The position numbers and the translations under genes were made by a program. The notes under the pieces are model-generated. The model worked only from the letters and a program-made list of their open reading frames with translations. It had not been told where the DNA came from and did not search any database. DNA of 64,000 nt from Viscum album (lineage: Eukaryota; Streptophyta; Magnoliopsida; Santalales; Viscaceae): positions 321,180,206-321,244,205 of the forward strand of contig OY728119.1 in assembly GCA_963277665.1 (NCBI GenBank), given 5' to 3'. Positions 1 through 11,435 of the stretch are shown piece after piece; the first letter of the stretch is position 1; each line of letters begins with the position of its first letter.

Positions 1-1225
1 AATCCCCCTCACCTCATATACACCCCCTCCCATTGGAAAAACCCACCGTCTGGATAGCCCCCACCCCTCTGGATAGCCACAGACCCCCACCCCCGAGACA
101 CTCCATACCCAATTGGACAGCCCACTCACCCCCTGGACACCACCACCGCCCCTGGATACCCCCACCCACTAGAAACCACCCCACCCACACCCCCTTGGAC
201 ACCCCCACCCCCGGAACAGCCCCACACACTAGACATCCCCCTCAGCCCTTGTCCACCACTAACATCCCCTAGACACCCCACCCCCTTGGAAATCACCCCC
301 ACCCCTCTAGACACCACACCACCCCATTGGAAACCCCTTGGAAACCACCACCCCCTTGACATCCCACACCCCCAACCCTTAGACAACCCCAAACCCTTTG
401 GAAAGCCCCCCAAGAAACCCCCAACCCCTAGACACCTATTACCCTATCAGACAACCCACTCACCCCCTAGACACCAACCCCACCCCTTAGAAAGCCCCCG
501 CCCCCAACACCACCCCCACCCCCTACCCCCTCGGACACCCCCTGGATACCCCCACCACTTGGATATCTCCCACCCTCTAGACACCCCCATGACCCCTTGG
601 ACACCACCGCCACCCCATATACACCACTTCCCCTTGGAAATCACTCACACCCCTAGGACACCACCCCCATCCCATTAGGCACCCCTTGGATGCCACCACC
701 CCCTTGGATTTCTCCCCCACACCCTAGACCGTGCCCCACCCCTCTAGATAGCCCCCACCCCCTAGACACCCCACCCCCTAGGCTCACCTACACCCTTGGA
801 CCACCCAGTCCCCCCTAGAATGTCACCCCAGCTCCTGGACACCCCTACCCCATTGGACAACCCCCAACCCCTAGAAATCCCCCAACCCTTTTGACACAGC
901 CACCCCTGAAACACCCCATCAACTGGATACCCCCTACCCTCATGGACAACCCACTCACCCCTCCCCCCCCCCAGAACTCCACCCCACCACATGGACACCC
1001 CAACCCCTTGCACAACACCCTCACCCCTTATACAACACCCACCCACCCACATAGACACCCCTACCCCCTTGGACATCCATCACACCCCCTGGACACCACC
1101 CCCACCCCCTTGGACACCCGTAGATAGCCCAACCCTCTTGGAAACCTCGAACCACTAGACACCCCACCCCTAAACACCCCCACTCCATTGGAAACCCACC
1201 CACCCCTCCACCCCATGGACTCCCC
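1..1225. repeat. C-rich degenerate minisatellite
   Basis: The + strand is almost purely C/A with short variable cores such as TTGGACACC, CTAGACACC and CTGGATACC separated by runs like CCCCCACCCC. Cores recur at irregular spacing, roughly 17 to 24 bases, so this is a diverged short-unit tandem array. It begins at the first base and probably continues to the left. It stops abruptly near 1225, where normal AT-rich sequence resumes. The - strand is correspondingly G-rich. Open frames on both strands here come only from the lack of T and A and carry no recognisable protein. Confidence 0.9.
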
Positions 1226-1619
1226 CTGTACATGATCACACACATGATCGAACACACATTAATGATAAATATGCATGATATCACTTCCATTGTTAAATTT
1301 ACCAGAAAAAAATTTACCATGCTATAAAATAAAATTATGACACTTACCATTATAGCAATAAAACATATAGTAAAATAACATCTTAAAAAATATCTTTACG
1401 GAATTAAAGAATATATAAAATAAAACTCAGTCATGTGAGGCTTACTTCAGTGTTGTTAGTCAACCTGATAGATCTGGTGTTAATAAACATGATGAGTGAT
1501 GTTGGAAAAATGAGGCAGGAGGGAATTACTTTGAAGAATCCTTTTTAGGTTTTCTATAAGTGAGAGATGATTTGCAGGTCACCCGATCAAAGAAAACCAA
1601 ATTATTGAGTACTGGATGT

Positions 1620-2038
1620 GATAAATCATTTAAAATCTTTATCACGTTAGTTTTTAATAACCAATGTGATGAAATATTTTTTAAGTTTATAATTTTAGTT
1701 TTTTAATAACCTAAGTAGAAAATTATTTACTACATCTTTGATTCTATAACCTATATTATAAATGGAGCATTTTCACATCCGTTACATTATAACCGATGTG
1801 ATAAATTGCTGAGATTTTCTTTATCACGTTCTTAATAAAATAACAGACTTGATAAAATAACCAAATTTGATAGTTCACGTTAGTTATAAAATTAATGAAT
1901 TGATAAATCAAATATCAGTATATTTGGTGTTGGTTATATAATAACTAACGTGATAAATAAATTTTTATAGCATTTCACATCGGTTATATAGAACCGACCT
2001 AAAAAAGTCCTGTGTGTTAAACATTTTTTCCACCAGTG
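1620..2038. mobile_element. Terminal part of a CACTA (En/Spm) DNA transposon
   Basis: The segment ends in CACCAGTG at 2031-2038, the reverse complement of a CACTGGTG terminus followed by an A/T run, as in plant CACTA elements. Inside it are repeated short hairpins built on a GTGATAAA/CACATCGGTTA theme: 1641-1670 (ATCACGTTAG paired with AATGTGAT), 1774-1802 (CACATCCGTTA with TAACCGATGTG), 1931-1957 and 1973-1999 (CATCGGTTA with AACCGAC). Such subterminal repeats are where CACTA transposases bind. The opposite CACTA end is not visible, so the element probably extends left and may include the C-rich array. No transposase gene is seen. Confidence 0.6.
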
Positions 2039-3845
2039 AGAAGATCATGGAAGAAATATGATTATAAGGATACATATTATTCTAAATAGAAAGATATATG
2101 GTTATACATATCCAAAAGATAAAAATCTTATTTAAAGATGAGAATGTATATGGTAGTTGAGATGAATCCAAAATTTCTATTATGAATGATATGTAGAATA
2201 ATTTCACTGTAATAATGAAAAATTAATAAATATGATACATTAGTCTTGATTAAGTTAAAAATTAATTATAATTTAATATTAAATATAAATCGAAAGAATT
2301 CATGGGAATTATTGGGTTGATTGAGAAAGAAATAAGAAAGTTGAAAATAGAAAATAATTCAATCAAATTATAAAGTTTTTCTATAATGATAATGTTAACA
2401 TAATTTAATAGATTTAAAATTTTATGAAACCTATTAAGAATGAAAATAATAATATTGAATATATGAATGTTATTCTAAAAGAAAAATTATTATTTTTGGA
2501 ACATATCCAATAAAAAATTCTATAATTGAATAGAGATTTACATGTTTCAATAACTATATTTATAAATTTAGTGAAATCATTGGAAGGGGTAAAATTGAAA
2601 AGAAAAAACATTTACCTTTAAATATTGATGATAAACATAAAATTATTTCTGAGAAAAGTAAATCTATGAATGTTATGTATGTATCCAAAAAAATAGTGTA
2701 GAATTCTCGAGTGTCTAAAAATTATGTGGATAAAAATGATACTATTATTTATTGTACTAATAAAGATTAAAAAAGATCATGCTAAAAATGAATATTTTAA
2801 ATGATAAATGAAATTTTTGGGCTCAAAATTGTTATGATAATAATGATAAGAAGGTATCCAGGGAACATTATCACAAATCCAGACAATATTGAAGTTTCAG
2901 TATCAAATATTCTCTCTATGGATACAACTAGTTTTGTGGTGGATTAATGCATAGAGTACATGTGTGATAGTTTACTCAAAAATATTATATATATTATACT
3001 TTTTTTTGAAGGAATAGTTTGATGGGGGTGGGGGTCAATACTGTCAAATGAAGATTTAGGAGATGATTTTCTTGAGAAAATCATAAATAGTTTGTGTGAA
3101 TGTTGAAAATATGTTCCATCCTTTGGAAACAATTTTTGAAATATGTGAAAAAATTGGTCACCTTTCAAATGGTTGTCTTATTTTGTTTCCATCATCACAA
3201 ATTTTTTTAATTATTCTCAGATTTCATATGTGAAGAATGATTAAAGGAATTAAAATGACTTTTTTTAATTTATATTAATATTAAAAATGAAAAATTATCA
3301 TTGTTCATGAATAATGGTTGTTGTTATCATATGAGAAGGAATATAATTTTTTTAAGAATTTGAATGAATTCAAAGAAGGAAATGTGACTTTTGAAAATGA
3401 TGAATCTCTTAGAATTTTTTTTGGTTCAGTCATCATTGGAGAATAAAATTTCATATATAATAATTATTTTTAATAGTTGAAACGAAAATTGGTAACTATT
3501 TCCCAACATTTTGTTGAATTAAAAATGTTTATATAAAAAGATATGTGTTTTTATGATAATAGATGATTATAGAACAATTAGTTAGAAGATTCCAATGTAT
3601 AAAATGGAATTTTTTCAATGTTCCTGACATTCAGTACTATTGTTATGAAGGCATGGTGGAAGTGAATAAATTGTGGAATAAATATCTAGGAAACTTGTGT
3701 TAGAGAAATGTGAGCATATTATCAAAGAGATATAGTATATGTGGGATTACTGATATGTTAAGAATAAAAGATTTGTGAGGAATATTTTCTTAAAAAAGAT
3801 ATATTAAAACTGTGTTTATAAAAATGCTAATATTTTTTCAAAATG

Positions 3846-4270
3846 ACCCGTGGAACATATTCATTTAGTTATCTATTATCCAATGAAAAACAATCAACTC
3901 TTTAAGATAATAACATCCTTATATTAATTTATGACATTACCTATATTATTTTATTTAGGTATATGACACATATATGATATTCTCTAATTTTTTGTAAATT
4001 TTTAGAAAGAAAAAATAAAAAGAATGTGAGTATTGAGTATAAATTTTATTATAGAAAATGTTATGAATACAAGAATGAATAATTTTAATGTTATATTGAT
4101 AAGAAAATAATTTTCATGAATTCATTACAAACATTCAATCAAGTAAAATTATTATCATTGAAATTAAAAATAGAGGTCTAGTTTAAATGGGATGAACTAT
4201 ATAACATGAACATTGTCTATCCCATTAAAATTTGATTAAATCCATGATAAATTATATTTATATTCAAAAC
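3846..4270 (+). pseudogene. Copia integrase remnant
   Basis: Near 3846-3886 the frame reads PVEHIHLVIYYPM, matching the start of the copia integrase core (a P-E-hydrophobic-HxD...GPM pattern) with the first catalytic Asp lost. At 4160-4270 EIKNRGLV, then HEHCLSH and NYIYIQN, corresponds to the well-conserved ERKNRT...MLxxxxLPxxFW...YIxNR stretch after the third catalytic residue. In-frame stops fall between these pieces. The segment sits between the pre-integrase trace and the reverse transcriptase, as expected. It is a fossil only; no functional enzyme could be made. Confidence 0.7.
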
Positions 4271-4886
4271 TAATGTTACTACATGACATGTTTTGATATG
4301 AATCCATATGAAATGTTTTATAATAAAACATGTAGTAAAAAACATGTAATAATAATTCATATTACATGAATTATCTAAAAGAATGGCAGAAACCATGGAA
4401 TTCATGAGAAGATTGGTGAAGATGAAAATATTATTAGCTATTATCTAGAAGGAAGAGGATAAATATGTTTCAACAAAGAGATATTAATACTAGTTGAAAA
4501 TGTAGATATGAATGTTATAGAAAATTTTGAGGAAGATCTGAATCAAACTAATTCAAATACGAATGATGAGCAGCATGAGATAATTTTTTAAAAATGTTAT
4601 GATAACAATGGAAACAAATGTTATAATAATAAATAAGAAGAATAAGACTCAACTATATCAAATGATGTTGAATAATTTATAACATCTCTTCTAATGATGA
4701 GGTAGATTGTTGTTACTGAAAACATAATTATTTATCAACATAAAAATGATCAACAAAGAATAAAACCTAAAAAATAATACAAATTATTCTTTATATTAAA
4801 ACATTAATCACAAATATGTGAAGGAATAATTTTAGCATCTAGAAGCGGTTGAAGTTATGAATTTAGCGTTGTATAAGATATAAAAT

Positions 4887-5560
4887 AATGATACATGGGA
4901 ACATATAACTAAAACAAATAAAAAACATTTATTGGTACAAAGTTGCATTTATTGAACATGTGTAACTCGTATAGTGTAGTGATTAGAAACAAATAACGAT
5001 TAGCGTACAATGTTTAGTAACATATTGAAGGCATTGATTTTGATGAGGCATCAGCCCTGGTGGAAAGGTTAGAAATAGTCATAATCATTATTTCTATTTC
5101 TTTGCAATGAAGTTACAAAAATTTCATGTGGAAGTGAAATCATCATTTTTGAATTGTGATATTGAGGATGATGTTATATTTATGTCCCAGGTGGATTTTT
5201 TTTTCAATAATGATTAATTTTATACGTGAATGTATAAGAAATACTTGTATCTACTAAACATTTATCTGAAATCATCGTATTTCAATTTTAATTCCTCTAT
5301 CATAATGATGATTTTTAATAAAGGGAAGGTTGATAATAACATTTTCATTAATAAAATTCAGGAATTTCCCATCTTTGAAAATGTTTATGTTGATGAAATT
5401 ATCATTGATGGTAGTAATGAAGAAATTCATTGAATGATTTACTGAAGAGATAAATAAATTTTGGAATGTTATTATAGGGTGAAATAAAATACTTTTTCAC
5501 GTAAAATATCTCAAAATATAAAAAACAGATATTTCATTCCCAATTAAATCATGCTAAGTT
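4887..5560 (+). pseudogene. Copia reverse transcriptase remnant
   Basis: The domain starts with NDTWEHI (4887), then VIRNK, IEGIDFDEASALVERLE (from about 5024), and after a frameshift KLQKFHVEVKSSFLN (from 5110) with DDVIFMSQ. These match the start and finger region of copia reverse transcriptase. The longest open piece, 5230-5433, holds GKVDNNIFI and the active-site motif as YVDE (5386-5397) instead of YVDD, so the second catalytic Asp is Glu. About 5450-5510 still resembles the MMGELKYFL segment. Order and spacing are normal for the family. Confidence 0.8.
5230..5433 (+). CDS. Residual open frame inside copia reverse transcriptase
   Basis: This 67-codon open frame is the palm part of the decayed reverse transcriptase, not a separate gene. 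Residues 31-41 (KGKVDNNIFIN) and 51-65 (NVYVDEIIIDGSNEE) align with the conserved GKVDxTLF and YVDDIIFGSTNE blocks of plant Ty1/copia. The ATG at its start is an internal Met. Its neighbours in other frames (5107-5190 upstream and about 5450 downstream) carry the adjoining parts of the same domain. Confidence 0.7.
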   Translation: MYKKYLYLLNIYLKSSYFNFNSSIIMMIFNKGKVDNNIFINKIQEFPIFENVYVDEIIIDGSNEEIH

Positions 5561-5789
5561 ACTTATTATATAGTTTTTCAGGGATAATTTTAAATAAGTT
5601 TCGACACTAATCTTATTGGGGTCCATGTAGACTAATTATGAATATGGAAATAGAGTTGATCATAAATTGTTTTAAAAGGTGATTAGAAGTTTGTTATATT
5701 TTATTACAGCAAGAAATGAAATTTTCTATTTTTTTACCCTATATTAAAGATTTTATAGTGGTCCAAAATTATCACAACTACTGGATAGA

Positions 5790-6315
5790 TAAATAATTCT
5801 TAGATATATCAAAGGGAAAAAAATATTGTAATTAGGTATGACAACTCAAAAAATATTGAAATGAATGGGTATTAAAATGTTAATTGGGAAGGAAATCATA
5901 ATGATAGAAGATCCATATCTGATGTAGTTTTCTTTCATATAAAAATATGTATTTCATTGAATATAAATAATGAAAATTTAGTAACTATTAGCAGAGATTA
6001 ATATGATTGTGTTTTTTCAACAAAGACACTACTCAAATAATGTGGACAAAGTATCTATTGGAAGACTCACTTATTGAAGTTAATATAACCTTAATATTAG
6101 GTTGTGATAATAAAAGTTCCCTAAACATTACATGAAATCTGGTAAACCATTCTCATTCAAAACAGAATGATTTCATATATCATTTCATAAAATATAATGT
6201 GTATATGAATAAATTTAAGCGGAAGTGTATTATTCTATCAAACCAAGTTGTTTATATATTAACAAATCATTTATCTAAGGAATCATTTATCAAAATAATC
6301 TTGGTCAAGGGAATC
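5790..6315 (+). pseudogene. Copia RNase H and polyprotein C-terminus remnant
   Basis: LRYIKGKK (about 5798) matches the LRYLKGT block between reverse transcriptase and RNase H. NVNWEGNHNDRRSISD (5876-5923) matches SDADWAG...DRKSTSG with the first catalytic Asp changed to Asn. CDNKSSLNIT (6103-6132) matches the CDNxSAIxL block, and a following stretch rich in His and Lys matches SRTKHIDIRYHFIRE. The end, NQVVYILTNHLSKESFIKI (6241-6297), matches the typical DQxADIFTKPL C-terminus. This fixes the 3' end of the coding region near 6315. Confidence 0.8.
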
Positions 6316-6899
6316 CAACATATTTATCATCATTGATGAGGTATGTGTTTTTATCCAACTTATAATCTAGTTTATAGATAGTGATTTTATGGGAGATAAT
6401 TTTTTTTCAAAAATCTATCCATGATATGTTCTAAACCTTTTAATGAATAATATAAGTAAGGTAGTAGTGGGTGTGTTGTCAAATCATCATGTAAATGTTT
6501 GAACTATACTAAATGTTTTTTGGAGTGGATATTGGAAACATTTTTTATAGGTATGTTGAACAAATGATGAATGTTGTGATAGAAACTTGAATATGTTTCC
6601 AGAGTCACTAATTTTTGACATTATTGATTTTATCAATGATTTTAGTTTCCTACAATTAGTTTTTTCACAGAGGCATATAATTACTTATAAATTATCTGTA
6701 GATTGTGTTTACAAATTTATGACATATAATCCTTGTTTGAAAACATAATTAAAATTGGGGGGTTGATGGGACCATGTCTGAAATAAGTTATTTCTGGATG
6801 ATAGAAGATGTTTTTTATAAGTATTATCTTTTTTTTTAAAATGAAATGAAATAAATTCACATTGTAATGTCTTGGGTGAATAGAATCCCCATCATAATA
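6316..6899. other. Unassigned junction between two opposed relics
   Basis: This stretch lies between the end of the + strand copia polyprotein and the last recognisable part of the - strand gypsy polyprotein. It should hold the copia 3' untranslated region and LTR start. A G-run at 6755-6762 followed by TTGATGGGACC (6763-6773) could be a polypurine tract and LTR start, but I find no second copy to prove it. Confidence 0.4.
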
Positions 6900-9800
6900 A
6901 ATAATATTTTATGTTAAATTCTTGAGAAATTAAAACATTTTGTGAAGAATATTTTGGTAATAAATGGGACATTTGAATCACCTATGATCTGGAATGAATG
7001 GCTGAATCAGAATGATAAAAATCATTTGAGTCTGAATGGTTCTAATGAGAATCTGAAAATTATTTTTTATTTCTTAATTAAAAAACTTTTTAAGTTTCCT
7101 GAGTAACTTTTGATGCATTCCTTATGAAATATTATGGGAGAAAAAGTGCCATCAATCAGATTGAAGAAAGAGTGAATTGGATGAAAATACAGGATGTTTC
7201 AATACTTTCTAATGTTAGAAAGATGATGTTATTATGATCTTAAATTCTATTGAATGCATGAAAAAATTATGATATAAGATGATGTTTTTTATAAAGGAAA
7301 TTGCATAATTCAATTTTTTTATCAATTCATAAATGTGAGATCATGCGTTGAAGGATTTTTTGGAGGGTGTGAATTAAGTTTCAATGATTAAATAAAAAAT
7401 ATGCAAGTTTTTACATTAAACAATATGCTACAAGATACAATTATTAAGAGGAATATGTATATAAGGAATAAATATACAACTCAAATTGGGTCATTAGTCA
7501 TGATGTTGCACCGATCAATTAGAGTAATCCTTACACTAATCATCAGATACAACTATGGTTTCAAAAGGGAATAAGAGGAAGATTTATTTTTGTTAATTGT
7601 TGTGCCCATGTAAAAGAAAGTAAATGTAATTATTTTGGGTACTGTTGAAAAATGGATTGAGAGATAAATCAATATACACTCAACCATTTTCATCATATTA
7701 AATTTTTTCCAATTGGGTTAATAAGGAATGAATAACTCTTATATAATTTCAACAATTTAGTCTAGAGATATCATAAAACATGAGGTCATAACTATTTTAC
7801 TAGAGGTAACACTGATCCCTTAGAGGAAAGAATATACTACTCCATCTAATGTGGTTGGTCCTATAATATCATTGCACTCAGTATCATATGTCTTAAGAGA
7901 AGAAGAATTTTTGAATTAATTGAAAAAAATCAAATAGGCTTGGATATAGTCTGGAATAAGTGTTATGAAAATGAAATAATATTTATAACGTGTCAATTAA
8001 TAATAGAAAAATAAAATAAAACAAGTCTAGAAAATAAGCAATAATTTATATGGTAGAATGGTTTCAAAGAGATATATCCAACAGTTGGTACAAATCATGG
8101 GAATGAGATATTTATTTTCAATTGGTTTGGAGAGTCATAATAATAAGAGATATAAAATTAATATATTTCTATTGGTGTGGATCATTGTATTGAAGAATAT
8201 GTTTCTATTCATACTTTTTCATCATTATTAATAAATCATACGGAAAACCAAAATCATACTAAATAATTTTTTGAAAGTGTGAAGCAATCTAAAGTAGTGA
8301 TAATATTCAGAAAGGATAACGAAAAAATAGGATGAGTATAGATGCACTGATTAAGTCAAATATGTCTTTAAAATTAAAGGTCATAGATGTTTCAAGAAAT
8401 TGTTGGTATAGGGAAAAACATTTCATAATTCATCCTTAACAATTTTTGGTTAACCTATAAATGAAGGAGTTAATTTATTATTTTGTGAATGCTGTATTGT
8501 TCATAGGTGAAAGGGTAGTTGGAGAACTATAAATTTTTAGAATGGATGAATCTATAGATTGGGATTTCATGAGTATTTTTTTGGAAGTATGAAGAAGAAG
8601 AAATATAATGTTCTGATGATTATCCTATCATACTAGATCATCAATGTGGTTAGTCGAACATAGATTTCTAGTATGAGAGAGAAGTAGTTCATAATTGTTT
8701 CAGTGGTATTTTGGTAGACTTATAATATATGAATAAGAAATCAAACTGGGGAATCCGACTAGGGTATCAAACTAAGTATCATTAAAAATTATAGGGAAGT
8801 TCTTACTTAATAATATATATTAAATTGAATACATTTCTTAATATTATATTTTTTAATGTTTATAGGAAAAAACAGTAGAATGTTTTAATGAAATTGGTGA
8901 AAATTTCTTAACATGTTACAAAAATGTGTGTTACACAATTCCATTCTACTTTAAGAACAAGAATGATTGTATTGATCATAGTTATACACTCTTTAATTAA
9001 TATTTATAACATGTTTCATTAATACAAAAATATTTTTCTAGTGGATTATGTGGTATTGTATTATTTCCAAACAATCCGAACGACATAGCTAATCTTGATG
9101 AGAAGTTAACCTTATAAATTATTTTGATCCTATGTTTGTATGATTACTAAGTTTTTAGAAAAGTGATAACATATTAATATGATGAAAATTTTGTTTCAAA
9201 ATATGAAAACCTAAATGGAAATTTTATTACTGATTCACGCCCCAATCAGTGAAACATTTTCGTTTCTAAGAAATCTCAAAGGTAATCTCTAAAGACTATT
9301 AATTCTATCTATGATTATTGTGGGAAATTAGTAATAAAAAATAGTATCACTATACATTCATATTGTGTATAACTTATAAAAAATTTATTCTAGGTATATC
9401 CACATGATTGAAAATCAATTATTTATATATCTAGTAAAAACTAATCATGAAAATATACTGAGCTCCTTGTAGTGGATCAAATAATTATTAAATATAAGGA
9501 AACATAACCTTATCCATTATTCCGTTCCATTTTTGTTTCCAATAATCATTTGCAAGTCACGATGACCCTATTTTTCATTAAAAAAGATTCATATCATTAA
9601 TTTTGAGTTTCTCTCCAACATTTTGGGATAATCAATTTTTTGAATTGAAATCAAGACCCCTAAAATTTATAAACATTTTATTAGAACTGTATATTTATTA
9701 TCTAACCATTAAACGATCATAAGTTGTTTTTATAATAAAATGTGACTTCATTTACTTGTAAATTGTTTGTGTATTTATTTTAGGAAATAAAATCTATTCC

Positions 9801-11161
9801 CAAAATTAAATCTAATTCAACATGAGGGAGGAGGAAAATATTTAGAGGAAGAAAATTCCGATATTTGTCAACTAGATAAGAATAATACCACAAAGAATTT
9901 ATAGTAATGACACTATGGGTTTTCAATACTTATAAAATATAAAATCATTGAATTGGTACTATGAAACCCTTAAAAATTTATTCGGATACAAATGAGTGTG
10001 TAGGTGTAGAAGAAAATAGAACATTAAAAGTTATAATGTGGATGGTAACTGTATATTTCATTACTTCATTATGGTTCAAAACATTATAATTAAAGGGCAT
10101 ATGAGATTTAGATTTTTATATGGGATTAAGGGGTTGTTATTAACAATCAACATAATCGACCTTCAAGATTGAGCACTATTTTGTATTATTGTCATATCCT
10201 TTCATTTGAAACACTAGAATGTGAGTGATGAATTTTATTGATATTTTTCATTTTCTATTTCATTTATTGGTGTCTTCACCTCACTTTATATTTCAATTTC
10301 ATAATAACCATAATTTTCACAAATAAAAAATTTATCATTCACATAATGACAATTTCCAAAATGTTTCTTTCAAAACATTGAGCATAATGGAAAACTCTCC
10401 TTCATCTAAATATTATTTTTAGAACATAATTGATATATGATCTTTGTTTTCATATAATAACTATGTTTGGGTAATAAAATACAATCTATATTTCAACCAT
10501 GATTGAAAATCATAACATTTCTTCATTGTTTTTAAATTCCATTATGGATAATTATATTTAGAGACTTTTTTAAGCAATTTAATAAAATATATTCTTTAAT
10601 TTACTGTGGAATGATAATACCATATACATCCCATTAAATACTAGTATATGTTTCTTGAAAATTTATAAAAAAAACTCAGCAATCTTGTTTACCATAAGGA
10701 ATTCCTTCTACATTATCATACTAATGATATAAGGTGATTACTTATTAAAAAACAATCTCTTAATCTCATGACAAAAACTGGAGTATAATTCATCATTTTT
10801 CATCCTATTCATGTTATGATTCTTCCATTGATCTAAATATCAAACGAATGATAAACAACAAAAATAACATTTTCATGATCCATTCACCTAAAAATAGAAC
10901 ATTTAGTTTATATTATATGGATCACTTTCTTAGAAATTGGGTGATTATAAGACCAATTGATAGAAGGTGTTTATTTCTTTATGAAGGACTAAACATATTA
11001 TTTTTCCTCCATTACATATTTTTAATCAAATTATGTTCTAGATAGTGGGAAAGTTTCATTATTATAATAGCTATATTTCTCATTCTAGCATCTATAACAT
11101 TTGGTTTCTCTGGATGCCAATCAGAATATTTTATATCAAATTCAACATTAATATTATCCAT
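6900..11161 (-). pseudogene. Decayed Ty3/gypsy (Tekay-like) gag-pol, - strand
   Basis: Read on the - strand, this matches the young gypsy element at 46445-58346 over its length. Gag starts with ATG at 11161-11159. Capsid and knuckle traces are at 10283-11161, reverse transcriptase MSFGLFGNN (compare MPFGLTNAP) at 9060-9086, and the stretch before RNase H near 8713-8640 aligns base by base with 52590-52670. An integrase core trace is near 7512, and RTIQT (the segment after the catalytic Glu) is at 7021-7043. Distances from the gag start follow the young copy closely at first (reverse transcriptase about 2.07 kb in both) and fall short later, consistent with deletions. Every domain has stops. 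The 3' end is lost or lies beyond the copia relic. Confidence 0.65.
10283..11161 (-). pseudogene. Gag remnant of the - strand gypsy relic
   Basis: The start reads MDNINVEF with a following SDWHPEKPN, matching RVNAECDGQ...NDCPPEQLN of the young gag. RMRNIAIIIMKLSHYLEH matches its GMKNLVAMLTQLSQAMNH. HENVIFVVY matches HDNVILAVY. KRLFFNK plus KEFL (10690-10790) matches KKLFFNKYFP...EKEFLEL. The nucleocapsid part (10396-10283) reads SFPLCSM, KKHFGNC and FFICENYG, matching SFPLCSMCGKKHGGSC and CFKCGKEGH, with several zinc ligands lost. An open frame on the opposite strand (10848-11045) is only a shadow of this. Confidence 0.75.
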
Positions 11162-11407
11162 TGATTTATAGTCATTTAATATAACTAAAAATCATAGTGT
11201 TAGAAAAAATAATAATATTGTGACTACACGTAATAATTAAAAATCATTTATTGGATGCATATATCCAAAAACGTTTTTCAATATAATAAACCATCTGTTT
11301 TGGTATAGTCATTTGTGATTTTTTCCAAACTATTTTGTTATTATCTTATACATAGAATTATCCTTGGTACTATAAATACTGATTTTTTTCCTCTTTTAAA
11401 AATATAA

Positions 11408-11435
11408 GTAAATCTTTCGTGGCTACTGACTATAG
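11408..11435 (-). other. Primer-binding-site scar of the - strand gypsy relic
   Basis: On the - strand the sequence TATAGTCAGTAGCCACGAAAG corresponds to TATAGTTGGTATCAGAGGAAAG at the LTR/PBS junction of the young gypsy element (49992-50013). The initiator-tRNA-Met complementary site is therefore still visible, though degraded, and marks the end of the relic's 5' LTR near 11431. Confidence 0.5.

Larger units (their letters stand above)
2250..6315 (+). pseudogene. Decayed Ty1/copia gag-pol polyprotein
   Basis: Traces of a complete Ty1/copia polyprotein lie in family order on the + strand, broken by many stops and frameshifts. They are a CCHC-like trace near 2753-2782, a protease trace (VVD, stop, C, then YMCDSLLKN) at about 2930-2990, a pre-integrase trace (KLWNKYLGN) near 3668-3732, integrase at 3846-4270, reverse transcriptase at 4887-5560, and RNase H with the polyprotein end at 5790-6315. 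The colinear order makes chance resemblance very unlikely. The 5' part abuts the CACTA end. I could not identify either LTR or a primer-binding site. It is much older than the other elements here apart from the - strand gypsy relic next to it. The clade within Ty1/copia is not resolved. Confidence 0.8.

Noticed and set aside
14..1350. Several long open frames on both strands in the C-rich array
   Set aside because: They come from a low-complexity tandem repeat lacking stop codons; the Pro/His/Thr- or Gly/Trp-rich translations show no domain.
8355..8420. + strand CCHC-like pattern (GH...CWYR) suggesting another copia gag
   Set aside because: It needs frame changes within a short motif, and the same region aligns with gypsy pol on the - strand.
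11100..11200. - strand stretch DWHPEKPNVIDAR looking like the RNase H end YHPGKANVVADALSR
   Set aside because: It aligns better with the gag N-terminus of the young gypsy element, with correct neighbours on both sides and a PBS scar upstream.
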